Made by a program: the position numbers and the translations under genes
The notes under the pieces: model-generated
Told to the model about the DNA's origin: nothing
Database searches by the model: none
Seen by the model: only the letters and a program-made list of their open reading frames with translations
Shown: positions 36,470 to 47,109 of the stretch, one piece after another
Position numbering within the stretch: position 1 is the stretch's first letter
Layout: each line of letters starts with the position of its first letter
Origin: Paenibacillus amylolyticus
GTDB taxonomy: Bacteria; Bacillota; Bacilli; Paenibacillales; Paenibacillaceae
Direction: 5' to 3'
DNA: 64,000 nt
Assembly: GCF_029689945.1 (NCBI RefSeq)
Contig: NZ_CP121451.1
Coordinates: 5,890,001 to 5,954,000, forward strand

Positions 36470-36550
36470 TCATGTATTCATTACATAGATCACACCGATG
36501 GCAAAAAACACGATCGATGCCGCAAACAGAATCCGTATCAATATCTTCAT
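36470..36550 (-). CDS. Possible 26-residue membrane peptide
   Basis: A short frame directly after the DUF350 gene (12 bases after its stop), starting ATG with GGGGGACC upstream. It encodes MKILIRILFAASIVFFAIG and ends VIYVMNT: two basic residues, one hydrophobic helix and a short tail. This is the form of a real single-span small protein. It is too short to prove by sequence alone. Confidence 0.4.
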   Translation of the reverse strand: MKILIRILFAASIVFFAIGVIYVMNT

Positions 36551-36561
36551 GACCGGTCCCC

Positions 36562-36981
36562 CTAGATAATGCTCGCGCCAATAACAAACGACAGCGAGAC
36601 TGAAATAATCATGGATATCAAACCGACAGCTCGGTTATCCGCTTCGATCTCCTTATCAATGGAGAAGACTGGTGTCAGGAATTCGAACAAAAAATAGGCA
36701 ATGAGCAGAAGGATAAACCCTACAAAAGACCACGTCATGGCTTCATACACCGAAGATTTGGCCTGTATGCAGAACCGCAGTACGTTGCATATCCCGAAGA
36801 TCTTGCCTCCTGTAGCCATCGCAACGGCCACATTGCCCTTCTTGATCTCAGTCCAGCATTTATACTTGGTCACCAGTTCGAAGCAAGCCAGAAACACAAG
36901 CAGCTCCATAATCGCTACCGAGAAAAAACCGAGTACCATCCCCAAGGGATGAGACAGCAATTGGTCAATGCTTTCTTTCAC
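36562..36981 (-). CDS. DUF350 membrane protein (YshE/YjfL-like)
   Basis: A 139-residue protein with four hydrophobic segments (about 14-33, 43-63, 79-101, 117-138), the fold of DUF350. I chose the GTG at 36981 (MKESIDQLLS) because GAGAGGGG lies 8 bases upstream; an ATG at 37002 overlaps that site. In B. subtilis the homologue yshE follows mutS2, as here (71 bases after its stop). DUF350 proteins have no known biochemical role. Confidence 0.78.
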   Translation of the reverse strand: MKESIDQLLSHPLGMVLGFFSVAIMELLVFLACFELVTKYKCWTEIKKGNVAVAMATGGKIFGICNVLRFCIQAKSSVYEAMTWSFVGFILLLIAYFLFEFLTPVFSIDKEIEADNRAVGLISMIISVSLSFVIGASII

Positions 36982-37052
36982 GCACCGTTCCCCTCTCCCC
37001 ATCTGCGACCTTCATGAATAAGGCCGCAGAATATCATTGATTCATGGACCGG

Positions 37053-39418
37053 CTATTCCAATTCTGCGACGGTCACGCCGTTTCCGCCTTCTCCGTAATT
37101 ACCCAGCCGGTAACTTTTAATATGTTTATGCTTACGCAGGTAATCCTGAATACCGGAACGTAAAATTCCTGTACCTTTGCCGTGAATAATATAAACTTGG
37201 CCCAGATTGGCAAGGAACGCTTCATCAATGAATCGGTCTGTCTCCATCAGAGCTTCTTCCAGGTTGGTGCCACGCAGATCCAATTCACTTTTCACATTAT
37301 CATCACGTGTACGTTTCATACCCGTTACCGGTTTTTGCTTCGGATTGGCTGCAGGAGCCGCTTGCTGCAGTTCCAGGTCATCCAGAGATACTTTCATCTT
37401 CATAATCCCCAGTTGTACCATGGCATCTTTGCTGCCCGCCATCTCTACAACATGGCCTTTCTGATTCAAACTGTACACAAGCACTTCATCTCCAGGACCA
37501 ATGGCCCGAGTCTTCGGCGCTGTTGCCGTCTTCTTGACGGTTTTCCTGCGTTTTCCGGTTCAGCTTCGTCCAGCTGTTTGCGGGCGGCAATGAGTTTGTG
37601 CTCCTTGACGGAAGCTCCTTCTTCCATAGCCAACAGGCGAAGATCTGCTATGATCTTCTCTGCTTCCGCGCGAGCCTTGTCCACAATGCTGCGTGCATCC
37701 TCTTCTGCTTTTTCAATCCGGCGATCACGTCTGCTGTTCCAGTTTCTCCAGTTCGGTCTGATGACGACTGCGCAATTTCTCCATATCCTGGCGTAAGCTC
37801 TCTGCCTTCTCACGCTCTTGTTCAGCCGTAAGACGGTTCTCTTCCAGAGAAGCGATCATATGCTCAATTCGTTGATCCTCTTCCTTCACTTCGCCACGGG
37901 CGTAGTCGAGAATATAACCCGGCAGTCCCAGTCGCTCTGCAATGGCAAATGCATTACTTCGTCCAGGTACACCAACCAGAAGGCGATACGTTGGGCTCAG
38001 TGTGTTAATGTCAAATTCCATGCTGGCATTAATGACACCTTTACGCTCATATGCGTATGCTTTCAGCTCACTGTAGTGCGTGGTCGCAACCATGCGACAT
38101 CCCGTCCGGTGCATATGCTCCAGCATGGAGATCGCCAGTGCGGAACCTTCGGCCGGATCTGTTCCTGCGCCAAGTTCATCGAGCAATATCAAACTTTTCG
38201 GGGTCATGTTTTTCAGAATACGAATGATGTTGGTCATATGACTGGAGAATGTACTCAGATTCTGCTCAATACTCTGCTCGTCCCCAATATCTGCATAGAT
38301 GGCATCAAATACACATAGCTGACTGCCATCCTCAGCGGGAACAAATAATCCGGACATCGCCATCAAGCTCAGTAATCCAATCGTTTTGAGTGTTACCGTC
38401 TTACCACCCGTATTCGGACCTGTCACGATGATGGAGGTATAATCATTGCCCAGCTCAATATCGATTGGAACCACGTTTTCGATCGCAATCAGCGGATGCC
38501 GGCCCTTTTTAAGTTTGATGAACCCGCGGTCATTCATGCGAGGCAAGGTAGCTTTCAGTTCACGAGCCAAACGTGCTTTGGCAAAGATAAAATCAAGCGA
38601 TCCCAGCAAGTCGACATCATACAGCAGCCATTCTCCCTGCTCACTGACAAGTGCCGTCAATTTTTGCAAAATAATTTCGATTTCGCGCTCTTCCCGAATC
38701 CGGGTTTCGCGTAATTTATTGTTCATTGCAACAATGGATTCCGGCTCAATGAACAATGTCGCTCCCGAACCGGATTGATCGTGCACAATCCCGCCGAAGT
38801 ATGAGCGATATTCCGCTTTTACCGGGATAACAAAACGGTCTCCTCTGATGGTGATGAGCTGATCCTGCAGCATCTTGGATACGGTAGAGGACCGAATCAT
38901 GGAATCCAGTTTTTCGCGAATCCGCGCTTCTCCGCCTCGCAGCTCACGACGAATCTGCGCCAACGTTACGCTTGCACTGTCGGCAACCTCTGCATTATCG
39001 TCAATACAGACTTTGATGGCATCCTCGAGCGTTTTCTGCTCTGACAGTTGATCACTGATATAGAACAATGATTCAATAGGCTCATCTTCATGCAAAGTAC
39101 CAATCTGACGTTTCAAACGCCGCGCAGCAAAGGTCGTATTGGATATTCCCAAAAGCTCGTGAGGGTTAAGTGTGCCGCCAATTTCAGCACGTTTGATGGA
39201 AGCCGTAATATCTACAATTCCCCCAAACGACGGCGAGCCTTTCAGGCGATCAAAGGTGAAGGCTTCATCGGTTTGCTGCAGCAATCGCTTCACTTCTTCA
39301 AGCTCACTGCTTGGTTCAAGTTGCTCCGCTTTCTTTTTCCCATGGTCGTCTGGGCAAAGCTAAGCAATGTATTTAAAATTTTGCGATATTCCAGTGTGTG
39401 TAAAATTTTCGTGTCCAA
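37053..39418 (-). CDS. mutS2: MutS2 endonuclease/ATPase (three frame breaks)
   Basis: A protein of about 789 residues. The start is TTG 39418 (MDTKILHTLEYRKIL) with AGGAG eight bases upstream. The ATPase domain has Walker A TGPNTGGKTVTLKT and LLDELGAGTDPAEGSALA. A long coiled-coil linker and the C-terminal Smr nuclease domain follow (SELDLRGTNLEEAL and IIHGKGTGILR). The raw sequence splits it into four frames: one A missing in the run at 39334-39338, a net two-base loss (or one gain) at about 37728-37732, and one base missing at 37551-37554. Each repair restores a conserved segment. MutS2 rescues collided ribosomes and limits recombination in Firmicutes. A housekeeping gene with three breaks argues for sequencing error. 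Confidence 0.88.
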
Positions 39419-39605
39419 GTGTACAACTCCTTCCAAACTATATCTGTATTATAACGAAAGAAACTTTCTTACGCTATTTAACGAATCATTCCACACATAA
39501 CTTAAACCATAGCACCACAAACTACAGGTGTCAGGACTGCGCAACCTCTCCATCCCCTTGGAGTTATCATGCTCAGTTCAATCCGAATAAAAGGAGGTAA
39601 ACACC

Positions 39606-39965
39606 ATGAATTTCCTGGGACATGTCGTGCGATTTATCATCGCCGCAATTGTATTAATGGTGGTCAGTTGGATCGTTCCCGGATTCGCCGTTGGTGGCTT
39701 CTGGAGCGCCCTGCTGCTTGCTCTTGTCATTGCCCTGCTTGGCTGGATCGTTGAAGGTATCTTCGGCAAAAGGGTCAACCCGTTTGGTCGCGGTATTGTC
39801 GGATTTATCGTTAGCGCACTGGTAATTTGGCTTGGTCAATATGTTGTAGATCATGTTGAAGTCAGCCTGCTTGGTGCCATTCTCGCTGCGCTGGTCATCG
39901 GGATTATCGATCTCTTCATCCCGGTATCCACCCCTTTTGATGCCGGACGCAGCTCCAAAAGTTAA
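39606..39965 (+). CDS. YvlD-like membrane protein (phage holin family 4)
   Basis: A 119-residue protein with four hydrophobic segments (about 5-26, 29-50, 61-80, 88-106) and glycine-rich turns such as LGWIVEGIFGKRVNPFG. It matches the DUF360/holin-4 family represented by YvlD of B. subtilis, which is chromosomal and not a phage gene. AAAGGAGG precedes the ATG by 8 bases. It is divergent from mutS2. Confidence 0.78.
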   Translation: MNFLGHVVRFIIAAIVLMVVSWIVPGFAVGGFWSALLLALVIALLGWIVEGIFGKRVNPFGRGIVGFIVSALVIWLGQYVVDHVEVSLLGAILAALVIGIIDLFIPVSTPFDAGRSSKS

Positions 39966-40184
39966 TCTCCGTTTCACCTTATCGTTTCCATGAATTCTCC
40001 CAAACCTCTGAAGGCCCAGTGCCGGAAGAGGTTTATTTCATTCGGGGCAGCAGCACGCTCTGCCGTACACGTACAATTTTCAAAAAAACGACATACGCAG
40101 CGTGTACAGGCATCCACATATTGCGGTATGATGACTGGAGCAATCATTCAAATTTTATCCATATCAAGCTTAAGGAGGCACATG

Positions 40185-40571
40185 ATGAAGAAAGGCATAA
40201 CATGGCTCGCTGCCTGTATGTTAATTCTGGTCCTCACTGCATGCGGAGCGGCAAATCAGTCCGCAGAATCCGGCAGCAACGGATCCGATGCTGAAGTTAC
40301 AGCCAGTGAAGAACTGGTCATCAAGGCAAGCAACTACGAATTCGATCAACCTGAGTACCATCTTAAAAAAGGCGTTCCAGTTAACATTGTTTATGAAAAT
40401 GTAAACGGAAATCACGGTATGCTTGTGCCTGAGCTGAATCTTCAACTGGATACCAAAAACAGCTCCAAAGTCATAACCCCGGACAAAGTTGGTGAGTTTG
40501 AAATGTCCTGCTCTGTCTTCTGCGGTTCGGGACACAGCACCATGATCTCCAAAATTATCGTTGAAGAATAG
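40185..40571 (+). CDS. Stand-alone cupredoxin lipoprotein with CuA motif
   Basis: A 128-residue lipoprotein. The signal KKGITWLAACMLILVLTACG has its lipobox Cys near position 19. The mature part (about 45-128) is a cupredoxin beta-barrel. It contains the CuA ligand set of cytochrome oxidase subunit II: CSVFCGSGHSTM (Cys-x3-Cys-x3-His-x2-Met) and an upstream His in GNHGMLVPE. There is no oxidase subunit I gene beside it. It may deliver copper or shuttle electrons outside the membrane. AAGGAGG lies 6 bases before ATG 40185; another ATG three bases earlier is possible. Confidence 0.75.
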   Translation: MKKGITWLAACMLILVLTACGAANQSAESGSNGSDAEVTASEELVIKASNYEFDQPEYHLKKGVPVNIVYENVNGNHGMLVPELNLQLDTKNSSKVITPDKVGEFEMSCSVFCGSGHSTMISKIIVEE

Positions 40572-40580
40572 GTTTCAAGA

Positions 40581-40616
40581 CAAGGAGCCCCCGCAGCGAC
40601 GGGAGCTCCTTCTTTA
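40581..40616. terminator. Terminator after the CuA lipoprotein gene
   Basis: AAGGAGC/GCTCCTT with an inner CCCG/CGGG pair, then TCTTT on the plus strand. It also lies 60 bases past the stop of the converging zapA gene. Confidence 0.75.
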
Positions 40617-40675
40617 GTATAACAAATTGTACCAGAGTACGTTGCCCACGAGCCAGTCCTGCTGTATTCATTCTC

Positions 40676-43382
40676 CTAGGTCTGGTCCTGTTCAATCAAT
40701 TCAATCCATTCGTTATATTCCGTCTGCAATTTCTTATATTCATCATGCAACTGACGATATTCCGTGTTCAGCTGCTCTGCCTTCTCCTGCTCCATTTCAC
40801 GTTCAACCTGCAACAAACGTAATTGGTTGGCCGCCAGTTCATAGCGCTCCCCCATCTCAAGCAGTTCCGTTTCCATGATCTCTTTCTCTTGAGTGGCTTC
40901 TGCACGCAACTTGTCCAGCTGCTGTCGTTCTTGCTCCAGTCCCTCCAGCAACTCGCTACTTGCAGCACTTTCCTTCTTCCAAACCGTCAGTTCATTCTCC
41001 AGTGCAGCCCAGCGCTCCTGCCAGGATTGCTCCTGAGCCGCCCATTCATCTGCACGACGTTGCCACACCTGCTCGTTCTGCTCTGCTTGCTCAACGCTTG
41101 AGCGCAGCTCTCTTCCCGTTTCTTCAACTGCTCCAGACGGGAAGCCAATTCAGCCTGCTTGACTGACAGTTCTTCGTGTTTGATCTGCCACTCCAGCGCT
41201 TCTTCCTCGGTCTGTGCCATTCGGCTTTCTTGTTCCGCGTAGCGCTCCGAAAGTTTGGCTGAAGAACGTCTTTCTTCTTCAAGCACACTCACAATCTCTT
41301 GCTTCTCCTTGTTCAATTCATTCAGCTTGGAGCTGTAGTCCTCTTCCCGTTGCAAGGCATCACTGTAATCATTACGGATCTGTTTATAGTTATCCTGAAG
41401 TCGGCTCAGCTCTTCACGAACAGCATTGAGCTCAACTTCAAGCTCTTTGCGTTTCTCCTCCAACAGCTCTGCATCCTTCTGATATTGCACAGCCTCTTCA
41501 TAGTTGAAACGAGACTCTTCCTTAACCACCGACAATTCATCATGAAGGGATTGAACACCGGACTCCAACGTTTCATTTTGTTCAGCAACTTCGAGAATCT
41601 GATTCTCCAGGTCCCCGATCTCAGCCAATCGTTGCTCGGCAAGATCTTTCCAGGACTTTTCACGTTCCGTAAGCGTACCAATCTCATTCTGCAAAGTACG
41701 CACCGCGGCATGAGCCTGTTCAAGCACCTTATGCAGTCTGCGCTGTTCCGCTTCCGACTTCGCTTCAGCCTCACGAAGACTTTGGGCTTCCTGTTCAAGC
41801 TGTGCATGCTGCTCCTGAAGCTTGCGCAGCTGAGCGGTTAGAGAGGTCTCTCTATCCACTGTTTCATTATACTTCTGCTTCCATTGCTCCTGTGAATCAC
41901 GGGATTGCTGGGCAGCCTGCTCCGTTTCACGCAGAAGCTCCTGCAACTGGGAACGATCCTCTTTCAACTGCTCGAGTTGCTGCTCCAGTTCCGTAATACG
42001 GCGAGTCTGAGCTTCCTGCTCCTGTTTACGAATACCATGTTCATGACGCAATGTTTCCAATTGGTCACGCTCGTGTTCAAGCTGCTGTTCTTGCTCTGCA
42101 ACCACGTCCTGTGCACTGATGAGCTGGGTCATCACTTCTTCCAATTGTTCCTCGACATCCAACAGTCGAGTCTCCGCCTGTTTACGTTGTTCCTCAAGCT
42201 GCTGCTTGAGCTTGCTCCGTTCTTCTTGCAATATAGCCTCTGCAGCCGCCGCAGCTTCCGTTGCCTGAGATGCTGCCGCTTCCTTGGCTTGCTGCAATTG
42301 TTCCTCTAGGGCTGCTTCTTCTCCATCCATTCGAGTTCTGACTGTTCGGATAATGCTTTGAACTCCGCATTTAATTGGTTTATCTGATTCAGACGCTTCT
42401 GCTCCGCTTCTTCCTGCATAGCAGCCCGCTCCTGATTTGCTTGTTCCGTCAGAGCCTGCGTCTGTTCCAGCGCTTTCTCTTCCGCCTGCTGGAGCCGAAG
42501 TTCCATCTGTTGCTGTAGTTCGTTATATTGCAGTGCCGCCTCTTCCTGAGCTTTCTTCAGGTTGTTCTCTGCCTGCTCCAACTCCAACAGAATGGCAGAC
42601 TCGGCTTCTTCCTTGGCTGTCTGAACCTGCTGAGCAGCCTTGGCTTCGATTTGCTGACGTTCTGCAAGGGCACGGCTCTCGGCTGCTTTTAATTGAGCCG
42701 CAGTTTTGTCCTGCAGTTCCTTATATTGTGCCGCAGCTTTGGCCTGCGCCTGCTGCAATTCGGCAGCAGAACGGTTCTGAGCTTCTTTTAGCTGAGAAGC
42801 AGCCTGTGCCTGAGCAGTTTTAAGCTGATTCGCCGCTTTTTCTTCCATTTCCTTCAGTTGTCTTGTTCCCTTGGCTTCTGCTTCCTTGAGTTGTGCCGTT
42901 GCTTGAGCCTGCAATTTCTGCAGTCGCTCCGTTGCCTGGGCACGTTCCTGCTCAAGTTGTGTATTTAACTTGGCCATTTCTGCTTGCTTGTCCGTTTCAG
43001 CCTTTTGCAGTGCCTGCTCTGCTTCCAGCTTCAGCTTCTGCAATTCAGCAAGAGCCTGGTCACGACGTTCCAATTCTTTCTGATGTTCATTTTGTATGGC
43101 GTTCAACCGATTTAATTCGTTTCTCAGTTCTGTACGTTCCCCGGTGAGCATCTTTAGTTCATTACGAATTTCCTGAGTCTGAAGAGACTGTTCAGCCATA
43201 TGTACAGCCGCCAGTACCGCAATACGCGGAGTATCCAGACGGGAATTTTGCTTGGAGATTGCGCTCATACGCTCATCTACCAGATTAGCTACTTGTTTCA
43301 TATAGTCGGCACTGCTGCCAACCAGTTTATAGGAAGTCCCGTAGATCTCTACGGTGACGCGTGTACGATCAGGTGTAGTCAC
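40676..43382 (-). CDS. zapA: ZapA-domain protein fused to a very long coiled coil (two frame breaks)
   Basis: A predicted protein of about 900 residues. The first 80 residues are a ZapA domain (TRVTVEIYGTSYKLVG, MKQVANLVDERMSAIS, RIAVLAAVHMAEQSL), which binds FtsZ and bundles its filaments. The remainder is an almost unbroken Ala/Gln/Glu/Lys/Leu-rich coiled coil. ZapA alone is normally 85-110 residues. The start is GTG 43382 (MTTPDRTRVT), 7 bases after AAGGAGGG. Two frame breaks split it: one G missing near 42320 (WMEEEAALEEQLQQ restored) and one near 41110 (REEELRSSVEQAEQ restored). It follows pheT, as zapA does in B. subtilis, but a terminator lies between them. Confidence 0.8.
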
Positions 43383-43429
43383 AGTTGTGCCCTCCTTCAA
43401 GTCTGTATGTTGATTCTAAGCTGTAATGA

Positions 43430-43477
43430 CAAAAAAGTCACATCGATCCTCTAATGCTAAGGATTCGATGTGACTTC
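43430..43477 (-). terminator. Terminator of pheST
   Basis: GAAGTCACATCGAATCCTT/AGGATCGATGTGACTT stem followed by TTTTTTG on the minus strand, about 45 bases after the pheT stop. Confidence 0.85.
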
Positions 43478-43520
43478 AAACAATTCCTGCTAATCTCTGT
43501 TCAAAAAATGTTCTTCTGTC

Positions 43521-45974
43521 CTATTTACGCAATTCCGCTCCGAATTGCTCTTCCAGACGAGCCACGACACGGGCATGAACTTCAGTCACTTCCTCATCGG
43601 TCAGTGTACGTTCACGATTCCGGTATACCAGTGCCATCGCCACGCTCTTCTTGTTTTCCCCCAGTTTACTTCCAGTAAACACATCGAATACCTGTACGTT
43701 TTGTAACAATTCCCCCGCCGATTCACGAATGGCGCGCAGCATATCTTCCGCTTCAATATCCTCATTCACAACAACCGCGATGTCACGTTCCATGGCTGGG
43801 AAACGCGGAAGTTCACGATAACGAATATCAGCGTCTGCTTCACGATAGATTGATTCAAGTGCAATTTCTGCGATGTACACATCATTCAGATCATACTGCT
43901 GTTGCAGTTCCGGATGCAACTGCCCCAATGTACCAATCAATGTGCCTTCTCCGCCATCTGTGCCTTCCAGGTAAACCGATGCAGAACGTCCCGGATGGAA
44001 TCCTTCTGGGCTATTGGCTACCAAGCGAATGCGTTGTTCAAGTCCCATATAGGCGAACAGATGCTCAAGCGCACCCTTCAGATCGAAGAAGTCTACTTTC
44101 TCGGCTCCAACATTCCATTGCTGGCTTGCACGATTCCCGGTGAGCAACAAGCCCAGTACCGGAATCTCATGCGGTTGCTTGGTCAACTGATCTTCTTCGG
44201 TGAAGAACACGTTACCCACTTCAAACACAGCCAGTGAATCCTGTTTACGGTTCATGTTATACACCGCTGCATCCAGCATTTGCGGCAAAATACTCGTACG
44301 AAGCACACTGCGGTCCTCACTCATCGGCATCGCGAGTTTCACGGCTTTACTGCCTTGTGTCAATGCAGGGAATAATGTCGCTTTGTCCGGGTGTACAAAG
44401 GAGTAACTGATCATTTCCTGCCAGCCACTGCCTGAGAGCACTCCACGAATGGTGCGGCGCATCGCTTGCGAGCGTGTATAAGCTCCCGGCGTTGTCGGTC
44501 CTTCAATCCATGTGGTTGGAATGTTGTCGTATCCATACAGACGTGCAATTTCTTCAAACAAATCTACATCAAGCGTAATATCTCCTCTGCGTGTGGGCAC
44601 TTCCACATCCAGCAATCCCTGATCTGCATCACCACATGCAAAGTGCAAGCGAGCGAAGATCGTTTTCACCTCAAGCAAAGACAGATCGGTTCCCAGATAA
44701 CGATTCAGTCTGTCCAGCGACAATTGAATGACACGTTTCTCCGCAGCTTCCGCTCCTGCTTCCACGATTCCCTGATGCACTTCACCATCAGCATAGCGCT
44801 GAATCAGTTCAGCCGCACGATCCAAAGCCGTAATGACCGCACCCGGGTCTACTTCCTTCTCAAAACGCATGCTTGCTTCGGAACGCAGCCCCAGTTGGCG
44901 CGACGTTTTCCGAACGGTTCCGCCGTCGAATTTGGCGGACTCCAAGAGCAGATTCACCGTGCCTTCCGATACCTCGGAATTCTCGCCACCCATAACCCCG
45001 GCGATGGCTACAGGTTTTACGCCATCCGTAATGAGCAACATGTGCGGCTCCAGCTTGCGCTCCTGTCCATCCAGCGTAACGATCGTTTCGCCTTCGTTGG
45101 CCATGCGCACTTCAATATGGCCATTTTCCAGCTTATCCGCATCGAATGCATGCAGCGGTTGACCGTATTCCAGCATGACATAGTTCGTGATGTCAACGAT
45201 GTTATTGATTGGACGAACACCTGCGGCCATCAGACGGTTTTGCATCCACAGTGGGGAAGCACCCAGCTTAATGCCGGTTACATAGCGGGCTGCATAGTGA
45301 CTGCATTGCTCCTGCGCCTTAATCTCCACAGAGATATGATTTGCAGCTGCATCTCCCACTTCAACCAGTTGGTCTTTGGGACTTGGCAGCTTCACTTCAC
45401 GACCCAGGATGGCACCCACTTCATAAGCCGCACCACGCATGCTGAGACAGTCGGAACGGTTCGGTGTCAGGTCCAGTTCAAGCACATGATCGTCGAGACC
45501 AAGCACCTGGCTGATTGGCGTGCCAACCTCTGTTTGTTCCGGCAAAACGAGAATCCCTTCCTGCTGATCTTTCGGCAGCAATTTATCGTTCATGCCCAGT
45601 TCTTTGGCGGAACAGATCATGCCAAGGGATACCACGCCGCGCAGTTTGGCTTTTTTGATATCCAATCCACCCGGGAGCTTCGCTCCAACCAGGGCTACGA
45701 CTACCTTTTGACCGGCATCCACATTTTTCGCACCACACACGATCTGCAGATCTTCTTCCTGTCCGGCATCGATGACACATACATTCAGTTTGTCTGCATC
45801 GGGGTGTTTCTCCTTGCTCTTCACATAACCCACAACAACTTTATTCACGCCCTTGTTGCGGTTCTCCACTACATCAATCTCAACACCCGCACGGGTGATT
45901 TTCTCCGCCAATTCCTGTGGCGTCACACCTTCAAGGGAAATATAATCAGACAGCCAATCTGTCGATACTCTCAT
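43521..45974 (-). CDS. pheT: Phenylalanyl-tRNA synthetase beta subunit
   Basis: An 817-residue subunit of the heterotetrameric PheRS. In order: an N-terminal tRNA-binding (EMAP-like) domain at about 40-155, B3/B4 editing domain with NNIVDITNYVMLEYGQPLHAFD, B5 domain (RRGDITLDVDLFEEIARLYGYD), and the C-terminal ferredoxin-fold anticodon-binding domain (YRELPRFPAMERDIAVVV). Length is normal and the frame intact. It lies 84 bases downstream of pheS and shares its T-box control. Confidence 0.97.
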   Translation of the reverse strand: MRVSTDWLSDYISLEGVTPQELAEKITRAGVEIDVVENRNKGVNKVVVGYVKSKEKHPDADKLNVCVIDAGQEEDLQIVCGAKNVDAGQKVVVALVGAKLPGGLDIKKAKLRGVVSLGMICSAKELGMNDKLLPKDQQEGILVLPEQTEVGTPISQVLGLDDHVLELDLTPNRSDCLSMRGAAYEVGAILGREVKLPSPKDQLVEVGDAAANHISVEIKAQEQCSHYAARYVTGIKLGASPLWMQNRLMAAGVRPINNIVDITNYVMLEYGQPLHAFDADKLENGHIEVRMANEGETIVTLDGQERKLEPHMLLITDGVKPVAIAGVMGGENSEVSEGTVNLLLESAKFDGGTVRKTSRQLGLRSEASMRFEKEVDPGAVITALDRAAELIQRYADGEVHQGIVEAGAEAAEKRVIQLSLDRLNRYLGTDLSLLEVKTIFARLHFACGDADQGLLDVEVPTRRGDITLDVDLFEEIARLYGYDNIPTTWIEGPTTPGAYTRSQAMRRTIRGVLSGSGWQEMISYSFVHPDKATLFPALTQGSKAVKLAMPMSEDRSVLRTSILPQMLDAAVYNMNRKQDSLAVFEVGNVFFTEEDQLTKQPHEIPVLGLLLTGNRASQQWNVGAEKVDFFDLKGALEHLFAYMGLEQRIRLVANSPEGFHPGRSASVYLEGTDGGEGTLIGTLGQLHPELQQQYDLNDVYIAEIALESIYREADADIRYRELPRFPAMERDIAVVVNEDIEAEDMLRAIRESAGELLQNVQVFDVFTGSKLGENKKSVAMALVYRNRERTLTDEEVTEVHARVVARLEEQFGAELRK

Positions 45975-46058
45975 GGACGTTCACTTCCTTCATCTATAAA
46001 TTGGTGTTCCCGGTTCATAACGCTTGCTCTATGCATGTTGATCCATTGTATTGTTCAG

Positions 46059-47092
46059 TTACAGCCGTCCGAATTGCTTCAGGAACGTCAGATCGCTATT
46101 GTAGAAATGACGGATATCATCGACACCATACTTCAGCATGGCGATACGTTCCACGCCCATTCCGAATGCGAAACCACTGTACTTCTCCGGATCATAGCCG
46201 CCCATTTCCAGCACTTTCGGGTGGACCATACCGCCGCCCAGAATTTCAAGCCAGCCTGTTTGCTTGCATACCCGACAGCCGCTGCCGCCACATTGTACAC
46301 AAGTTACATCCACTTCCGCACTTGGCTCCGTGAACGGGAAGAAGCTTGGACGCAGACGAATTTCCGTGTGGGAACCGAACATTTCGCGTACGAATTGCAG
46401 CAGGGTTCCTTTCAGATCACTCATACGAATATTTTCGCTGATGACCAATCCTTCAACCTGGTTGAATTGGAAAGAGTGCGTCGCATCGTCGTCATCACGG
46501 CGGTATACTTTACCCGGGCAGATGACTTTGACAGGCACTTCGCCCTTCATGCTCTGCATGGTACGTACTTGAACCGGAGACGTGTGGGTACGCATCAACA
46601 AGTCTTCTGTCACATAGAACGAATCCTGCATATCGCGCGCCGGGTGATTCTTCGGCAGATTCAATGCTTCGAAGTTGTAATAGTCCATTTCGACTTCAGG
46701 CCCCTCCGCAACGCGGTATCCCATACCGATGAAAATATCTTCGATCTCCTGTACCACTTTGGTCAGTGGATGCAGTCCGCCTTGACGTCCACGACGTCCT
46801 GGCAAAGTCACATCAATTTTCTCGGATTGCAGACGCTTCGCCGTCTCTTCCTTCTGGAACTGATCCTGCTTGCTGTCGATGACTTCCTCAATGGCAGCCC
46901 GAACATCATTGGCTACTTGACCAATAACCGGACGTTCCTCTGCACTAAGTGCACCCATACCTCGCAAAATTTCAGTCAATGCACCCTTTTCCCCAGATAC
47001 TTCACACGCAGATCACCGAGCGTCTGCGGATCATTTACACCAGACAACTGCTCCAGCGCTTCGATCTTCAATGCCTCTAAACGTTCTTTCAT
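46059..47092 (-). CDS. pheS: Phenylalanyl-tRNA synthetase alpha subunit (one frame break)
   Basis: The catalytic subunit, about 344 residues. ATG 47092 follows AAGGGGGC by 8 bases. An N-terminal coiled coil is followed by the class II core: [50 protein letters not shown] and [14 protein letters not shown]. Four cysteines ([12 protein letters not shown]) sit near residue 270, as in other Firmicutes. The raw frame breaks at 46976-46979; one A missing at 46987-46990 explains it ([15 protein letters not shown] restored). As pheS is essential, this break cannot be real unless another copy exists. Confidence 0.93.
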
Positions 47093-47109
47093 GTGTAATT
47101 GCCCCCTTT

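Noticed and set aside
39606..39965. Prophage remnant suggested by the holin-family protein
   Set aside because: YvlD-like members of this family are ordinary chromosomal genes, and no other phage gene is nearby.
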